Positions 19,432-29,700 of a stretch of 64,000 nt of DNA are shown piece by piece. The stretch comes from Roseibium sp. HPY-6 (lineage in GTDB: Bacteria > Pseudomonadota > Alphaproteobacteria > Rhizobiales > Stappiaceae). A model generated the notes under the pieces. That model was not told the DNA's origin and did not search any database. It saw nothing but the letters and a program-made list of their open reading frames with translations. The stretch covers positions 124,001 to 188,000 of the forward strand of contig NZ_JBEWCD010000001.1 of assembly GCF_040530035.1 (NCBI RefSeq), given 5' to 3'. A program made the translations under genes and the position numbers. Numbering within the stretch: the first letter of the stretch is position 1; each line of letters begins with the position of its first letter.

Positions 19432-20784
19432 ATGCAACAGCGCCAAAAACAGATGCGGTCTCATCAAACGCCAAGAATGGCGGCACACCATTCTTCGTTG
19501 GATAGAAGCGCCAAATCCACGACCTACAGCGTACGGCCCATACATCTGATATGCGGTGCCCTCGCCTGCGTTGCCGCAACGCTCGGTGTGAGTGGAACGG
19601 CAGGCTACTATCTCATGCGAAGCGACATGATCGCGGAAGCATCTGCCGAGCGCACCGAGCTCGTTCTGGAGTACCAGGATCACATCGACCGGCTGCGGAC
19701 TGAAATCGAAAAACTGACAAGCCGGCAGATGGTCGACCGGGAAACCGTCGAAATTCAGGTTATGGATGTTCTGCGGCGCCAACAGGACCTGAACCAGCGC
19801 CATGCAATCGTGGCGGACCTGGTGGCACGCGCTGAAAGCGTAGGCATCTATCTCAGCACCGACAAACCGCTTCCGCAGCAAAAACCGTCACTGGACTCAC
19901 TTGGTCTGGCGTCTATCGGGAGCGATGACAAGTCGGCAATCGGTGGTGAGAGCGAACTGATTGATGAACCGGTCAAGGCTTTGGGCTTGCGCGAAACCAC
20001 AAGCAGAAGCGTTGACCCGCTCACAATCCTGCAAAAGACCACACCCGCGCCCGCTTCCTCCCGAGGCGACTTAAAAAAAAACTCTGAAAAGCAGGCAGCG
20101 CTTGACGCCGTGAAGGCCGATATTTCGGAGATGGATGTCGAAAGCACCGCAGCAGTCGATGCCATCACCGTTGCGACCGAAAGCCGGATAGAAGACATAC
20201 TCGGCATTACGCGCAAGATCGCTCCATCCGTGAACGCGGCGCTTATGAAGGACAGCTCGATTGGCGGACCGTTTACCCCTGTATCCGGAACAACATTTCC
20301 CGGCCGGCTGAAGCGGGCCGATAGCGCTCTGAAGACGCTGCGCCGCGTCAAGTTCACAGCGCTCCGCCTTCCAGTTGAGCGCCCGCTCCGCAACGGCAGC
20401 GTTTCGAGCCGCTATGGCCCGCGTGTCGACCCATTCCTTCGACGCCTTGCGATGCACACCGGTATCGACTTCAAGGCTCCCTATGGGGCGCGTGTTTATT
20501 CCACTGCACCCGGCACCGTTTTGAGGGCCAAGTGGGCCGGCGGTTACGGCAAGATGGTTGAGATCAAACACGCCAATGGCTTTGTCACTCGTTATGCCCA
20601 TTTGAGCCGCATGCAGGTTGCCGAAGGAGATCACGTGCTTGCGGGTGACTTGATCGGAAATGTCGGATCAACGGGCCGTTCGACGGGTGCCCATCTGCAC
20701 TACGAGATCCGCCGGAATGACAAACCGCACGACCCCGGACACTTCCTAACGGCAGGCGAAAAGCTCTCGGCCCTGTCCTTGTAA
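19432..20784 (+). CDS. M23 family (LytM) zinc metallopeptidase, membrane-anchored
   Basis: This 450-residue protein probably cleaves peptide cross-links in the periplasmic cell wall or activates an amidase. An N-terminal cytoplasmic tail is followed by a transmembrane helix (LICGALACVAATLGVSGTAG, about residues 41-60), a coiled coil (about 78-130, LVLEYQDHIDRLRTEIEKL) and the catalytic LytM domain at about 340-435. Zinc ligands are in HTGIDF (first His and Asp) and HLHYE, with a catalytic His in YAHLS, so the active site looks complete. I start at the ATG at 19432; a GTG six bases upstream is also possible. A TTAACC motif (19367-19372) lies upstream. It is convergent with prfB. Confidence 0.9.
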   Translation: MQQRQKQMRSHQTPRMAAHHSSLDRSAKSTTYSVRPIHLICGALACVAATLGVSGTAGYYLMRSDMIAEASAERTELVLEYQDHIDRLRTEIEKLTSRQMVDRETVEIQVMDVLRRQQDLNQRHAIVADLVARAESVGIYLSTDKPLPQQKPSLDSLGLASIGSDDKSAIGGESELIDEPVKALGLRETTSRSVDPLTILQKTTPAPASSRGDLKKNSEKQAALDAVKADISEMDVESTAAVDAITVATESRIEDILGITRKIAPSVNAALMKDSSIGGPFTPVSGTTFPGRLKRADSALKTLRRVKFTALRLPVERPLRNGSVSSRYGPRVDPFLRRLAMHTGIDFKAPYGARVYSTAPGTVLRAKWAGGYGKMVEIKHANGFVTRYAHLSRMQVAEGDHVLAGDLIGNVGSTGRSTGAHLHYEIRRNDKPHDPGHFLTAGEKLSALSL

Positions 20785-20807
20785 AAAACGGGGCCAATGG
20801 CCCCGTT
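20783..20807 (-). terminator. Intrinsic terminator of prfB
   Basis: On the minus strand AACGGGGCC-ATT-GGCCCCGTT is followed by a run of T (complement of the A-run at 20783-20788). It lies 27 bases past the prfB stop. The stem could also stop the convergent M23 transcript, though that side has few T residues. Confidence 0.9.
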
Positions 20808-20833
20808 GGTCTCACCAGGTCCAAGTGCCAAGC

Positions 20834-21965
20834 TTAGTCGATATCGTCAACTTCGACCGGGTCTCCGCCAAAAACCCTTTGTGCAAGCGCAGCTTCCATG
20901 AATTTGTCCAGATCCCCGTCAAGCACATCTCCTGGCGAAGTGCTTTCCACACCGGTGCGCAGGTCCTTGACAAGCTGATAGGGCTGAAGGACGTATGAGC
21001 GGATCTGATGCCCCCATCCGATATCCGTTTTGGAGGCCGCCTCAGCATTCGCCGCTTCTTCGCGTTTTTTCAGCTCGGCTTCATAAAGGCGTGCCTTGAG
21101 CATGCCCCAGGCTGTCGCCCGGTTTTTGTGCTGCGACCGTTCGGACTGACACTGAACGACGATACCCGTCGGCTGGTGCGTGATCCGCACCGCTGAGTCC
21201 GTCGTGTTGACGTGCTGACCGCCAGCGCCTGAAGCGCGGTAGGTATCAATGCGGCAGTCGCTCTCGTTGACGTCGATTTCGATGGAATCATCAATGACCG
21301 GATAAACCCAGGCACTGGAAAAGCTCGTGTGGCGCCGCGCATTGCTGTCGTAGGGCGAGATACGCACCAACCGGTGAACCCCGGACTCCGTTTTCATCCA
21401 GCCATAAGCATTTTCACCCTTGATCAGAAGGGTTGCAGACTTGATACCGGCTTCTTCGCCGTCGTGATACTCCAGGACCTCAACCTTGAAACCATGCTTT
21501 TCCGCCCACCTGCGATACATGCGCAGCAGCATGGAAGCCCAGTCCTGACTTTCGGTGCCGCCGGCGCCGGAATTGATTTCGATGTAAGTGTCGTTTGCAT
21601 CGGCTTCGCCGGAGAGCAAGGATTGAAGCTGTAGCTTGTCGACCTTCTCCTTCAGACCGCGCAAAGCGTCCTCGGCGTCTTCAACAACAGACGTGTCGTC
21701 TTCCATCTCGCCAAGTTCGATGAACTCGACATTGTCGGCCAGATCCTGCTCGAGTTCCCGAACGCCTGTAATGCCGTCATCGAGCTGCTGACGCTCCCGC
21801 ATCAGTTTCTGCGCCTTTCCGGGGTCATTCCAAAGGTTGGGATCTTCCGATAGGGCATTCAGTTCCTCTAACCTGACCAGTGCCTGGTCCCAGTCAAAGA
21901 TGCCTCCTCAGCAGGCTTATGGCCTGCTTGATTTCATCGACGATGGCTTCCATTTCGGCGCGCAT
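20834..21965 (-). CDS. prfB: Peptide chain release factor 2, with programmed +1 frameshift
   Basis: RF2 ends translation at UGA and UAA. The gene is split over two frames: 23 codons from the ATG at 21965 ([13 protein letters not shown]... ending RRHL), then an in-frame TGA at 21896-21894, and the rest in the +1 frame ([12 protein letters not shown]...) down to 20834, giving about 376 residues in total. The junction reads AGGAGG-CAT-CTT-TGA-C, the classic RF2 autoregulatory site. Downstream lie GSGGTES-like [11 protein letters not shown], the stop-codon reading region (RISPYDS in place of the usual SPF) and the catalytic GGQ in [16 protein letters not shown]. Starting at the internal ATG at 21802 would lose the N-terminal domain. 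The gene lies downstream of mrcA on the same strand. Confidence 0.97.
21893..21908 (-). promoter_or_regulatory. RF2 programmed frameshift site
   Basis: AGGAGG (21908-21903), three bases, CTT (21899-21897), TGA (21896-21894) and C. An internal Shine-Dalgarno sequence spaced three bases from CUU-UGA-C pushes ribosomes into +1 when RF2 is scarce. It is a textbook match. Confidence 0.97.
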
Positions 21966-22119
21966 CGGATACCTCGCTATTTTATGTGAAGCGGCCCGGG
22001 CTTCTGTCGAAGACGCCGGGCCGAAACTTGGAGCGCGACCTTAGCCGCGCATACTGGCAGTGTAAACCGTCATTGGACGAGGAGCGTCTGTTCCGGAAAC
22101 CGGTAGCGCGCCCACCGTG

Positions 22120-24573
22120 TCAGTAGAGTCCCCCGGTGCCCTCGGTTACTGCTCGCTGTGCCTCGGTCGAGACCGCAGTCGGAACGCCGAGCGTACTCTG
22201 GAAATCAATCACCGCATAACTGTCATTCGGTGCCATTCCGGGCTTAAACGCTTCGAGAATCGCGCCCGGAGCACCCGGTGACGCCCGACCGCCTGTGCTG
22301 CGGTTGATAGCGATTAGCTGCAGACCGCGCGGGACACGGAACTCGACAGGAGGTTTGTCCGAGAGCGCTTTTTTGACGAAATCGGTGAAAATAGGCGCAG
22401 CAACCTGTCCACCTGTTGCGCCGCGGCCCATCGGCTTCGGATTGTCGTAGCCGACGAAGACACCGACTGCGAGGTCAGGCGTGAAGCCCATGAACCAGGC
22501 GTCCTTCTCGTCGTTCGTGGTTCCGGTCTTGCCGGCGACCGGCCGCTCCACCGCGCGTACTGATGTTGCTGTACCGCGTTGGACCACGCCTTCCATCATC
22601 GATGTGATCTGGTAGGCGGTCATCGGGTCGAGCACCTGTTCGCGGTCGTCGATCAACGACGGTTCTTGCTGACCTTCCCAAATGTTCTGGGTACACCCGT
22701 CGCAGATCCGGCTGTCGTGCTTGTAGATCGTGCGTCCGTAGCGGTCCTGAATACGGTCAATCAATGTAGGACGAACCTTGCGCCCACCATTGGCAATGGT
22801 GGCGTAGGCCGTGGTCATTCTCAGCACCGTGGTCTCACCCGCGCCAAGCGACATGGAAAGAACCGGCAGCATGTTGTCGTAAATGCCGAACCGTTTGGAA
22901 TACTCTGCAACCAGCGGCATGCCCATATCCTGCGCAAGACGAACCGTCATCACATTTCTGGAGCGTTCGATCCCTGTGCGCAGGGTGGAAGGACCATAGA
23001 ACTTGCCACCATAATTCTGCGGCCGCCATGTGCCGAGGCCCGGTCCCTGGCTGATTTCCAGTGGCGCATCCATGATCACCGAGGACGGTGTGTAGCCGTT
23101 GTCCAGAGCAGCGGCATAAAGGAACGGCTTGAACGAGGATCCCGGCTGGCGGTACGCCTGTGTGGCACGGTTGAACTCGCTCTGTGCGAAGCTGAAGCCT
23201 CCAACCAGCGCAAGAACGCGACCGGTGTAAGGATCCATCGCGACAAGAGCACCGGATACTTTGGGTATCTGACGAAGCTCAAAAGTACCGGGCGCAACCT
23301 GACTTTCCTGGACATAAACGACATCTCCGGGTGCCAGTACATCCGACACGGAATCGGGAGCGCGACCGCTTACGCGTGCCCATTTCATGGTGTCGAGGAA
23401 CAGCGGTCCGGTCTTGCGTTCTTCGGAGAGTTTCCCGCTCACCAGGACATCCGGTTGAACGCCTACCGTTGCCTGATCGCTGCCGCTCTCCAGAACGACT
23501 GCCAGGGTCCACTCGGGTATGTCGCTCAGGGCTTCGATTTTGGAAAGATCAACGCCCCAGTCAGCGCCCAGACCGATACGGTCGATCGGGCCGTTCCAGC
23601 TGCCGCGCTTTCGATCGAAATCGATCAGCCCGTCCATGAGCGATTTGCGCGCCATTTTCTGAAGTTCAGGATCGAGCGTCGACCGAACAGAAAGACCGCC
23701 TTCGTAAAGCCGTGTGTCGCCAAAGATGTCTGCAACCTCACGCCGGACTTCCTCAGTGAAATACTCGGCAGCAAAAAGACGGGATCCGCTTTTGCGCGGC
23801 GTGACGACAATCGGCTTGTCTTTCGCTTCTTCGCCCTCTTCCACGTCCACATAACCATCTTCAATCATGCGGTCGATGACGTAGTTCCTGCGCGCGATCG
23901 CACGGTCTGTGTATCGGAAGGGATGGTAGTTGTTGGGTGCCTTGGGGAGCGCGGCCAGATAGGCAACTTCCTCAAGACTGAGTTCGTGCACGGATTTGTC
24001 AAAGTAGATCAGGGCTGCTGCAGCGATCCCGTGCGCTCCAAGACCGAAATAGATCTCGTTAACATAAAGCTCGAGAATCTCGTCTTTCGTGTAAGCCTGC
24101 TCAATCCGCAGCGACAGGATGGCTTCCTTGATTTTACGCACGATGGACAGATCGTTGGTGAGAAGGAAGTTCTTCGCGACCTGCTGCGTGATCGTAGACG
24201 CGCCTTCCGGTCGCTTACCAGATCCGTAGTTTTGAACGAAACGGACCGCCGCACGGGCGATCCCTTCGGGATCAACGCCAATATGGGAGTAAAAATTCTT
24301 GTCCTCGGCGGAAATAAACGCCTGTTTCACTCTGTCCGGAATTGCCTGGATCGGCAGGAACATGCGCCTCTCGGTCGCGTACTCGGCCATCAGACTACCG
24401 TCAGCGGCATGGACACGCGTCATGACCGGCGGCTCATAGTTCTTGAGCGCGGTATAATCCGGAAGGTCTTCGTCAAGGTGCTGCAGGTACATCCACACGC
24501 CTGCTGCAACCAAGAGCGCAAATGCGGCTCCAATACCGAACAGGTAACCGAAAAATTTCACCAAGAATTTCAT
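22120..24573 (-). CDS. mrcA: Penicillin-binding protein 1A (glycosyltransferase/transpeptidase)
   Basis: This class A PBP polymerises and cross-links peptidoglycan in the periplasm. The 817 residues comprise one membrane anchor (about 8-29), a GT51 domain with catalytic Glu90 in AEDKNFYSH and the second site EGASTITQQVAKN, an OB-like insert (about 340-430) and the transpeptidase with SSFK (Ser near 478, in QPGSSFKPFLY), SRN (ERSRNVMTV) and KTG (near 677, AGKTGTTNDEKDAWF). A loop with the pair CDGC lies at about 620. All active-site motifs are intact. The gene follows the amidase gene on the same strand with a 178-base gap, so a cell-wall cluster is likely. Confidence 0.97.
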   Translation of the reverse strand: MKFLVKFFGYLFGIGAAFALLVAAGVWMYLQHLDEDLPDYTALKNYEPPVMTRVHAADGSLMAEYATERRMFLPIQAIPDRVKQAFISAEDKNFYSHIGVDPEGIARAAVRFVQNYGSGKRPEGASTITQQVAKNFLLTNDLSIVRKIKEAILSLRIEQAYTKDEILELYVNEIYFGLGAHGIAAAALIYFDKSVHELSLEEVAYLAALPKAPNNYHPFRYTDRAIARRNYVIDRMIEDGYVDVEEGEEAKDKPIVVTPRKSGSRLFAAEYFTEEVRREVADIFGDTRLYEGGLSVRSTLDPELQKMARKSLMDGLIDFDRKRGSWNGPIDRIGLGADWGVDLSKIEALSDIPEWTLAVVLESGSDQATVGVQPDVLVSGKLSEERKTGPLFLDTMKWARVSGRAPDSVSDVLAPGDVVYVQESQVAPGTFELRQIPKVSGALVAMDPYTGRVLALVGGFSFAQSEFNRATQAYRQPGSSFKPFLYAAALDNGYTPSSVIMDAPLEISQGPGLGTWRPQNYGGKFYGPSTLRTGIERSRNVMTVRLAQDMGMPLVAEYSKRFGIYDNMLPVLSMSLGAGETTVLRMTTAYATIANGGRKVRPTLIDRIQDRYGRTIYKHDSRICDGCTQNIWEGQQEPSLIDDREQVLDPMTAYQITSMMEGVVQRGTATSVRAVERPVAGKTGTTNDEKDAWFMGFTPDLAVGVFVGYDNPKPMGRGATGGQVAAPIFTDFVKKALSDKPPVEFRVPRGLQLIAINRSTGGRASPGAPGAILEAFKPGMAPNDSYAVIDFQSTLGVPTAVSTEAQRAVTEGTGGLY

Positions 24574-24751
24574 ATTGCGGGCTCGTCTTTCCCCGTCATT
24601 GCTCTAAGCCACGTTTTAACACGTAAACCTTAACTCGACACGCAGGCGTACCAGTTATCACAAATACCTGAATGTTTCCTCGTGCACCAATATGGCGATG
24701 CTGAGGCAAATACCACACAAGGCGCTCAATTTGCGTGACAAATCCAAGCAT

Positions 24752-26077
24752 TCATTGTGATGGCGTTGTCTGCTGACGCGCGAGCCTTGGTCTGAAGAAG
24801 CCGTGTATCGCTTCGCTCATCGCATTTGCCATGCGCTCGCGCCACTCTTCGGTAACCAAAAGCTTCTCATCGTGTTCGTTCGACAGATATCCGAGTTCCA
24901 CGAGTACTGACGGCACATCGTGTGCCTTCAGAACGCGAAATCCCGCGGAACGATGCGGGTTCTTGATGAGGCGAACGGCGCTCTTGAGCTCGGTCACAAG
25001 CGTCTTTGCGAAGTAGCTCGAAAACGATCGCGTCTCACGCTTGGCCAGATCAAGCAGGATATCGGTGACTTCCGTCGGTTCCTCGTCCAGCTCGACGCCC
25101 GCAATGACGTCGGACATGTTTTCGACCTCGGCAAGCTCGGCAGAAAGCTGGTCAGACGCTTTGTCCGACAAGGTGTAAACCGTTGCGCCCCTTGCCAGTT
25201 TGCGGCCGCGCCGAACCGAGTCCGCGTGGATCGAAATGAATAGGTCGGCTTCCAGTTCATGTCCTATCTCGACGCGCCGGGACAAGGACACAAACGTGTC
25301 GTCTTCGCGGGTCAGGCGAACGTCGTAAAGACCTGTTTCTTCAAGTTTATCTCTCAGGAGATTGGCGAAATCCAGAACGATGGCCTTTTCCAGTGTGCCG
25401 CCAACGCCTGTCGCGCCATTGTCAATGCCGCCGTGCCCCGGATCCAAGACGATCAATGGTTTGTCACCGCTTCCCGACGCAGGCAGCTTGTCGGATTTCG
25501 CTTTTGTTTTTAAGGCCTCACTCTTTGCGACGCCTCTGGATTCCTCAACGAACGCAGCGAACTGATCGGGGTCGGAGCGCACGAGGTCCATCACCAGACG
25601 TGCAGGCTGATCGTCAACTGCGGGCAGAAAAAAGGTTTTGTCCACACGAACGGGACCACTCAAATCGAGAACGATCCTCGATTTGCCCTTTGCAAACATT
25701 CCGAAGCGCCAGTTCGTTACCATTCCACGCCCGGACGACCCGGCATCTTCCGGCAACAAAAACTCGACTTCCGGCAAATCGATGATCAAACGGTACGGTT
25801 TCGAGAGCCCGGAAATGGCCGGTGTCACCTGCGAATTCATGTCCAGAACGAATCGGGTCCGGTCTTCATCACCTGCAACACGTGCTCCAATGACCTTCGG
25901 ATCGGGTTTGCCAGCGCCCAATGCTGCGTTCGATGCCATGAACGCAAAAAAAGTGAAAAATAACAGTGCGATCGGAACGAATGCCCAGCCGAAAGCCGGC
26001 CTGAGCAACGATTCATCACCCGCCACCTGAGGTTTTGTCCCGATTTTGTTCACAATTTCTCCGGCCATGTTGCGCAC
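24752..26077 (-). CDS. N-acetylmuramoyl-L-alanine amidase, AmiC type
   Basis: This enzyme splits the bond between muramic acid and the stem peptide, mainly during daughter-cell separation. The 441-residue protein has an N-terminal hydrophobic segment (about 29-52) for export, an AMIN localisation domain (about 60-165) and an Amidase_3 domain (about 205-430). Zinc and catalytic motifs are DPGHGGIDNGA, Glu in LEKAIVLDFA, SIHADS and ELGYLSNEHD. An acidic helix (AEVENMSDVIAGVELDEEP) in the catalytic domain matches the inhibitory helix that EnvC/LytM activators displace, so the nearby M23 protein is a candidate partner. The start is a GTG at 26077; an ATG three codons later is equally good. Confidence 0.93.
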   Translation of the reverse strand: MRNMAGEIVNKIGTKPQVAGDESLLRPAFGWAFVPIALLFFTFFAFMASNAALGAGKPDPKVIGARVAGDEDRTRFVLDMNSQVTPAISGLSKPYRLIIDLPEVEFLLPEDAGSSGRGMVTNWRFGMFAKGKSRIVLDLSGPVRVDKTFFLPAVDDQPARLVMDLVRSDPDQFAAFVEESRGVAKSEALKTKAKSDKLPASGSGDKPLIVLDPGHGGIDNGATGVGGTLEKAIVLDFANLLRDKLEETGLYDVRLTREDDTFVSLSRRVEIGHELEADLFISIHADSVRRGRKLARGATVYTLSDKASDQLSAELAEVENMSDVIAGVELDEEPTEVTDILLDLAKRETRSFSSYFAKTLVTELKSAVRLIKNPHRSAGFRVLKAHDVPSVLVELGYLSNEHDEKLLVTEEWRERMANAMSEAIHGFFRPRLARQQTTPSQ

Positions 26078-26718
26078 GATTTGCTCAGTATCACGCCCTG
26101 CCCGCTCCTCTCATACGCCATAACCCGGCGAAGGAAAATGGCTTATGCTTTTTCCACTGCTTGCAAAGAGGATCAGCGGATCGTAAAAGTACCTTACGGA
26201 TTTCGGTTCGAAACCGATACCTTCCCCGATGACGAACAGGGTGATCTATCCACAGCGTCATCGCAATCCAGGGCATACTTGCGACGGAACAGAGGCCGTT
26301 CTGTCGCGCCAAAGCGTGTCCGGTTGAAGCGGGCCGGGTTTCGGGAAACCTTTGAACCAACTACTTGCGCAACGGGCCCTGCCGGTTCGGCAGACATCAG
26401 CGCAGGAGAAGGATCAGAAAGGTCGAACCCGTCCGCTACTGGCAGCAGATGCAGCGGCACCCCCCTCTCTGTTCTGCCGGCAAAGTACAACGACTTAACT
26501 TAAAGGGCCTGCGTTGCCCCGAAGGACCCGCGCGATGCACACATTGATCAACATAGAGCAAGGCTCCGCACCTGCGGCCGCTTTTGTTGATCAGACGACC
26601 GCGCCGGGCGCAGACGCCCTTCTCTATCTTAGCAAAACAAGTACGGCAGCTTCTCTCCTTTCGGGCGATGCGTGTTTACGAAACGCGCACAGCACCGCTG
26701 CCGTGGAGACGTTCAATA
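26078..26718. other. Divergent promoter region and long leader of rne
   Basis: This 641-base stretch separates the amidase and rne genes. I see no convincing gene in it. Toward rne it holds possible RNA structure: TGATCAAC (26545-26552) can pair with GTTGATCA (26586-26593), and GGGCGCAGACGCCC forms a small hairpin (26608-26621). RNase E genes commonly have long leaders cut by RNase E itself for autoregulation, so a structured 5' UTR is likely. CTATCCACA at about 26246 resembles a DnaA box, but alone it says little. Confidence 0.5.
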
Positions 26719-29700
26719 ATGGCAAACAAAATGCTGATCGACGCGGGCCACCCGGAGGAGACCCGGGTTGTCGTCGTACGTGGCAATCGTGTTGAAGAGT
26801 TCGACTTTGAAGCAGCAAACAGAAAGCAGCTGCGCGGTAATATTTATCTTGCAAAAGTAACTCGGGTAGAACCTTCACTTCAGGCAGCGTTCGTTGAATA
26901 TGGCGGAAACCGGCACGGCTTTCTGGCATTCAGCGAAATTCACCCGGACTATTACCAAATCCCCGTCGCAGATCGCGAAGCACTGCTCGCCGCGGAAGCG
27001 GCAGAGCGTCAGAACGACGATCAGGACGCCGAAGAAAAACCGAAGCGCCGTCGCCGTTCGCGTGCAGCGAAGAACGAATCGACAGAAACGGTTGCCAGCG
27101 AGAAAATCGAGCCATCCGAGGCGTCCGGTGACGAGCCGCAAGCTGACACTGATTCGCCCGACTCTGGCGAAGAGACTGAAGCAGCTTCTGCCAGCGCTGA
27201 AAGCGATGCAGATTCAGCAACAGAAACTGAAGTGTCGGTAACGGACGCGGAACCAGCCGAGGAAGCTGACTCAGCCCCGGAATTACAGGCCGCAGACGAA
27301 GCGGGCTCCGAAGATGGTTCAGACGATACTGAAACGTCAGCCGAGGCTGCCGCGAGCGCTGATGGCGACGAGGTGGATGATACCGGCTTAGGTGACGACG
27401 CCGAAGAAACCGAGACTCTCGAAGCTTCAGAGGAAGCTGAAGACGGCTCTTCAGAAGGCGTTGCTGCAGAAAAGGCCGAGGCTCCGACCAGGACCCGTAG
27501 CCGTCGCAGACGCCGGAGCCGGGATGACGAAGATGACGTCGACTCAGATGAGGATGCAGTCGAATCCGTTGGCGCTGAAGATGCCATGGAAGAGGTTCCG
27601 GAGCGGACTGTGCCGCTTCGCAAGCAGTACAAGATCCAGGAAGTCATCAAGCGTCGCCAGATCATTCTGGTGCAGGTCGTCAAAGAAGAACGCGGAAACA
27701 AAGGCGCTGCCCTGACGACTTACCTGTCGCTCGCAGGCCGCTACTCCGTCCTGATGCCCAACACTGCACGTGGCGGCGGCATCTCCAGGAAAATAACACA
27801 ACCGACAGACCGCAAGCGCCTGAAGAAAATTGCCTCCGAACTGGACGTTCCGGAGGGTATGGGTGTCATCCTGCGAACGGCTGGCGCCAGCCGGACGAAA
27901 GCGGAAATCAAGCGTGACTTTGAATATCTCATGCGGCTCTGGGAAAATGTCAGGGAGCTGACGTTAAAGTCCAGCGCACCAAGCCTCGTTTACGAAGAAG
28001 GCAGTCTCGTAAAGCGTTCAATAAGGGATCTTTACAACAAGGATATAAATGAGGTGCTGGTGTCGGGTGACGACGGTTACCGCGAGGCCAAGGACTTCAT
28101 GCGCATGCTCATGCCGAGCCATGCCAAGAATGTCCAGCCCTATCGGGATCCCTCCCCGCTGTTCATCCGCTACGGTGTCGAACCACAGCTCGACGCGATG
28201 TTCTCGCCGCAGGTAACTCTTAAATCCGGTGGTTACATTGTCATCAACCAGACCGAAGCTCTGGTTTCGATTGACGTAAACTCGGGCAAGTCGACGCGCG
28301 AACACAACATCGAAGACACGGCACTTCAGACAAACCTGGAAGCTGCCGAAGAAGTCACACGCCAGCTGCGCCTCCGGGACCTGGCCGGTCTTGTTGTCAT
28401 CGATTTCATCGACATGGAAGAATCGAAGAACAACCGGGCTGTTGAGCGCAAACTGAAGGATTGTCTGAAAAACGATCGCGCGCGTATTCAGGTCGGCCGG
28501 ATCTCGCATTTCGGCCTGTTGGAAATGTCCCGCCAGCGCATCCGCACTGGCGTCCTTGAAAGTTCGACGACGCCGTGCCCGCACTGCCAGGGAACGGGAA
28601 TGATCCGCTCCGTGGAATCGGTTGCGCTTCATGTTCTGCGGTCGATTGAAGACAATCTCCTCAAAGGTGCGTCTCACAACCTGATCATCCGAACCACCAC
28701 ACAGGTTGCGCTTTATATTCTCAACCAAAAGCGTTCAAATCTCTCCGATTTGGAAACAAGGTTCGCAGTCGAGATCGCCGTCAACGCGGATGAGATGGTC
28801 AACGGACAGCTTTACGTGCTCGAACGAGGCGCTCCGATCGACAGAGACCGTGTTCCCGCACCCGCGCCGACCGTGCACCCGGATACCGTTGAAATTATTG
28901 ACGAGAACACCGAGCAGCCGATCGTCGACGAGCAGGCTCAAGACGACGACGGCGGGGATCGCCGCCGCAGACGCCGCCGCAAGCGCCGCAGAGGCGGCGC
29001 GGACGGTGCTCAGGACGGAAGCGAAAATCGTCAGGTCGCCTCTGAGACCGATGATGCGGACGGTGACGAGCAATCATCGCAAGACGCCCGCGGTGATGAT
29101 GACGACGCCAACGGTGACGAGCCACGGCGCAAGCGCCGTCGCGGTCGCCGCGGTGGAAGACGTGGCCGGCGGAACGGCGAAGGCACTGATCTCCAGTCTG
29201 CCGAAGCGTCGGACGATGGGGCCGGGCCAACCGATGAACCGGCTGCCGATGGTGAAGCTGCGGAATTCTCCGGCGAAATTGAAACTTCGGAAGAAGCAAT
29301 CGAGATCGTTGCTGCTGAAGACAACACCACCGATACGGACAATGAAGCCGATGCGAACGTTGACCCGGAAGGTGCAGAAAACACCGACGAAAGCGCTGCA
29401 GCCGAGGAACAGGTTCTAGGCGCTGAGGCTGAAACGGCGTCTGATACCGGAGATGCTACGGATACCAACGCTGTCGAAATCGGAGAAGCTGAGGTTGTTG
29501 AGGAAGTCGCTTCTGCCGATGCAGCAGAAGAGCCGCAGGACATAGTTGTCGAAACGCCGACGTCCGAGCAGCCTGTCCCGAACGAGGCGGCAGAGGAAAA
29601 AACCGACGCGACACCGTCTGCGCCAGCAGAGCCGGTCGTGACCAGCGAAACATCAAGTGAAGACGATGAGGATAAACCGAAGCGCGTCGGCTGGTGGCAG

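Noticed and set aside
21800..21802. Internal ATG as the prfB start
   Set aside because: It would drop the N-terminal domain; the upstream frame plus the CTT-TGA-C site restores a normal RF2.
22579..24633. 684-codon open frame opposite mrcA
   Set aside because: It lies wholly antisense to a gene with all PBP1a motifs; long shadow frames are normal in GC-rich DNA. The same holds for long antisense frames at 39095-40948 (nrdJ), 61998-63173 (selO), 9616-10650 (glnA) and 14938-15930 (AsmA-like).
26081..26503. 140-codon open frame upstream of rne
   Set aside because: No family resemblance and overlaps several other open frames; the interval is better read as promoter and leader.
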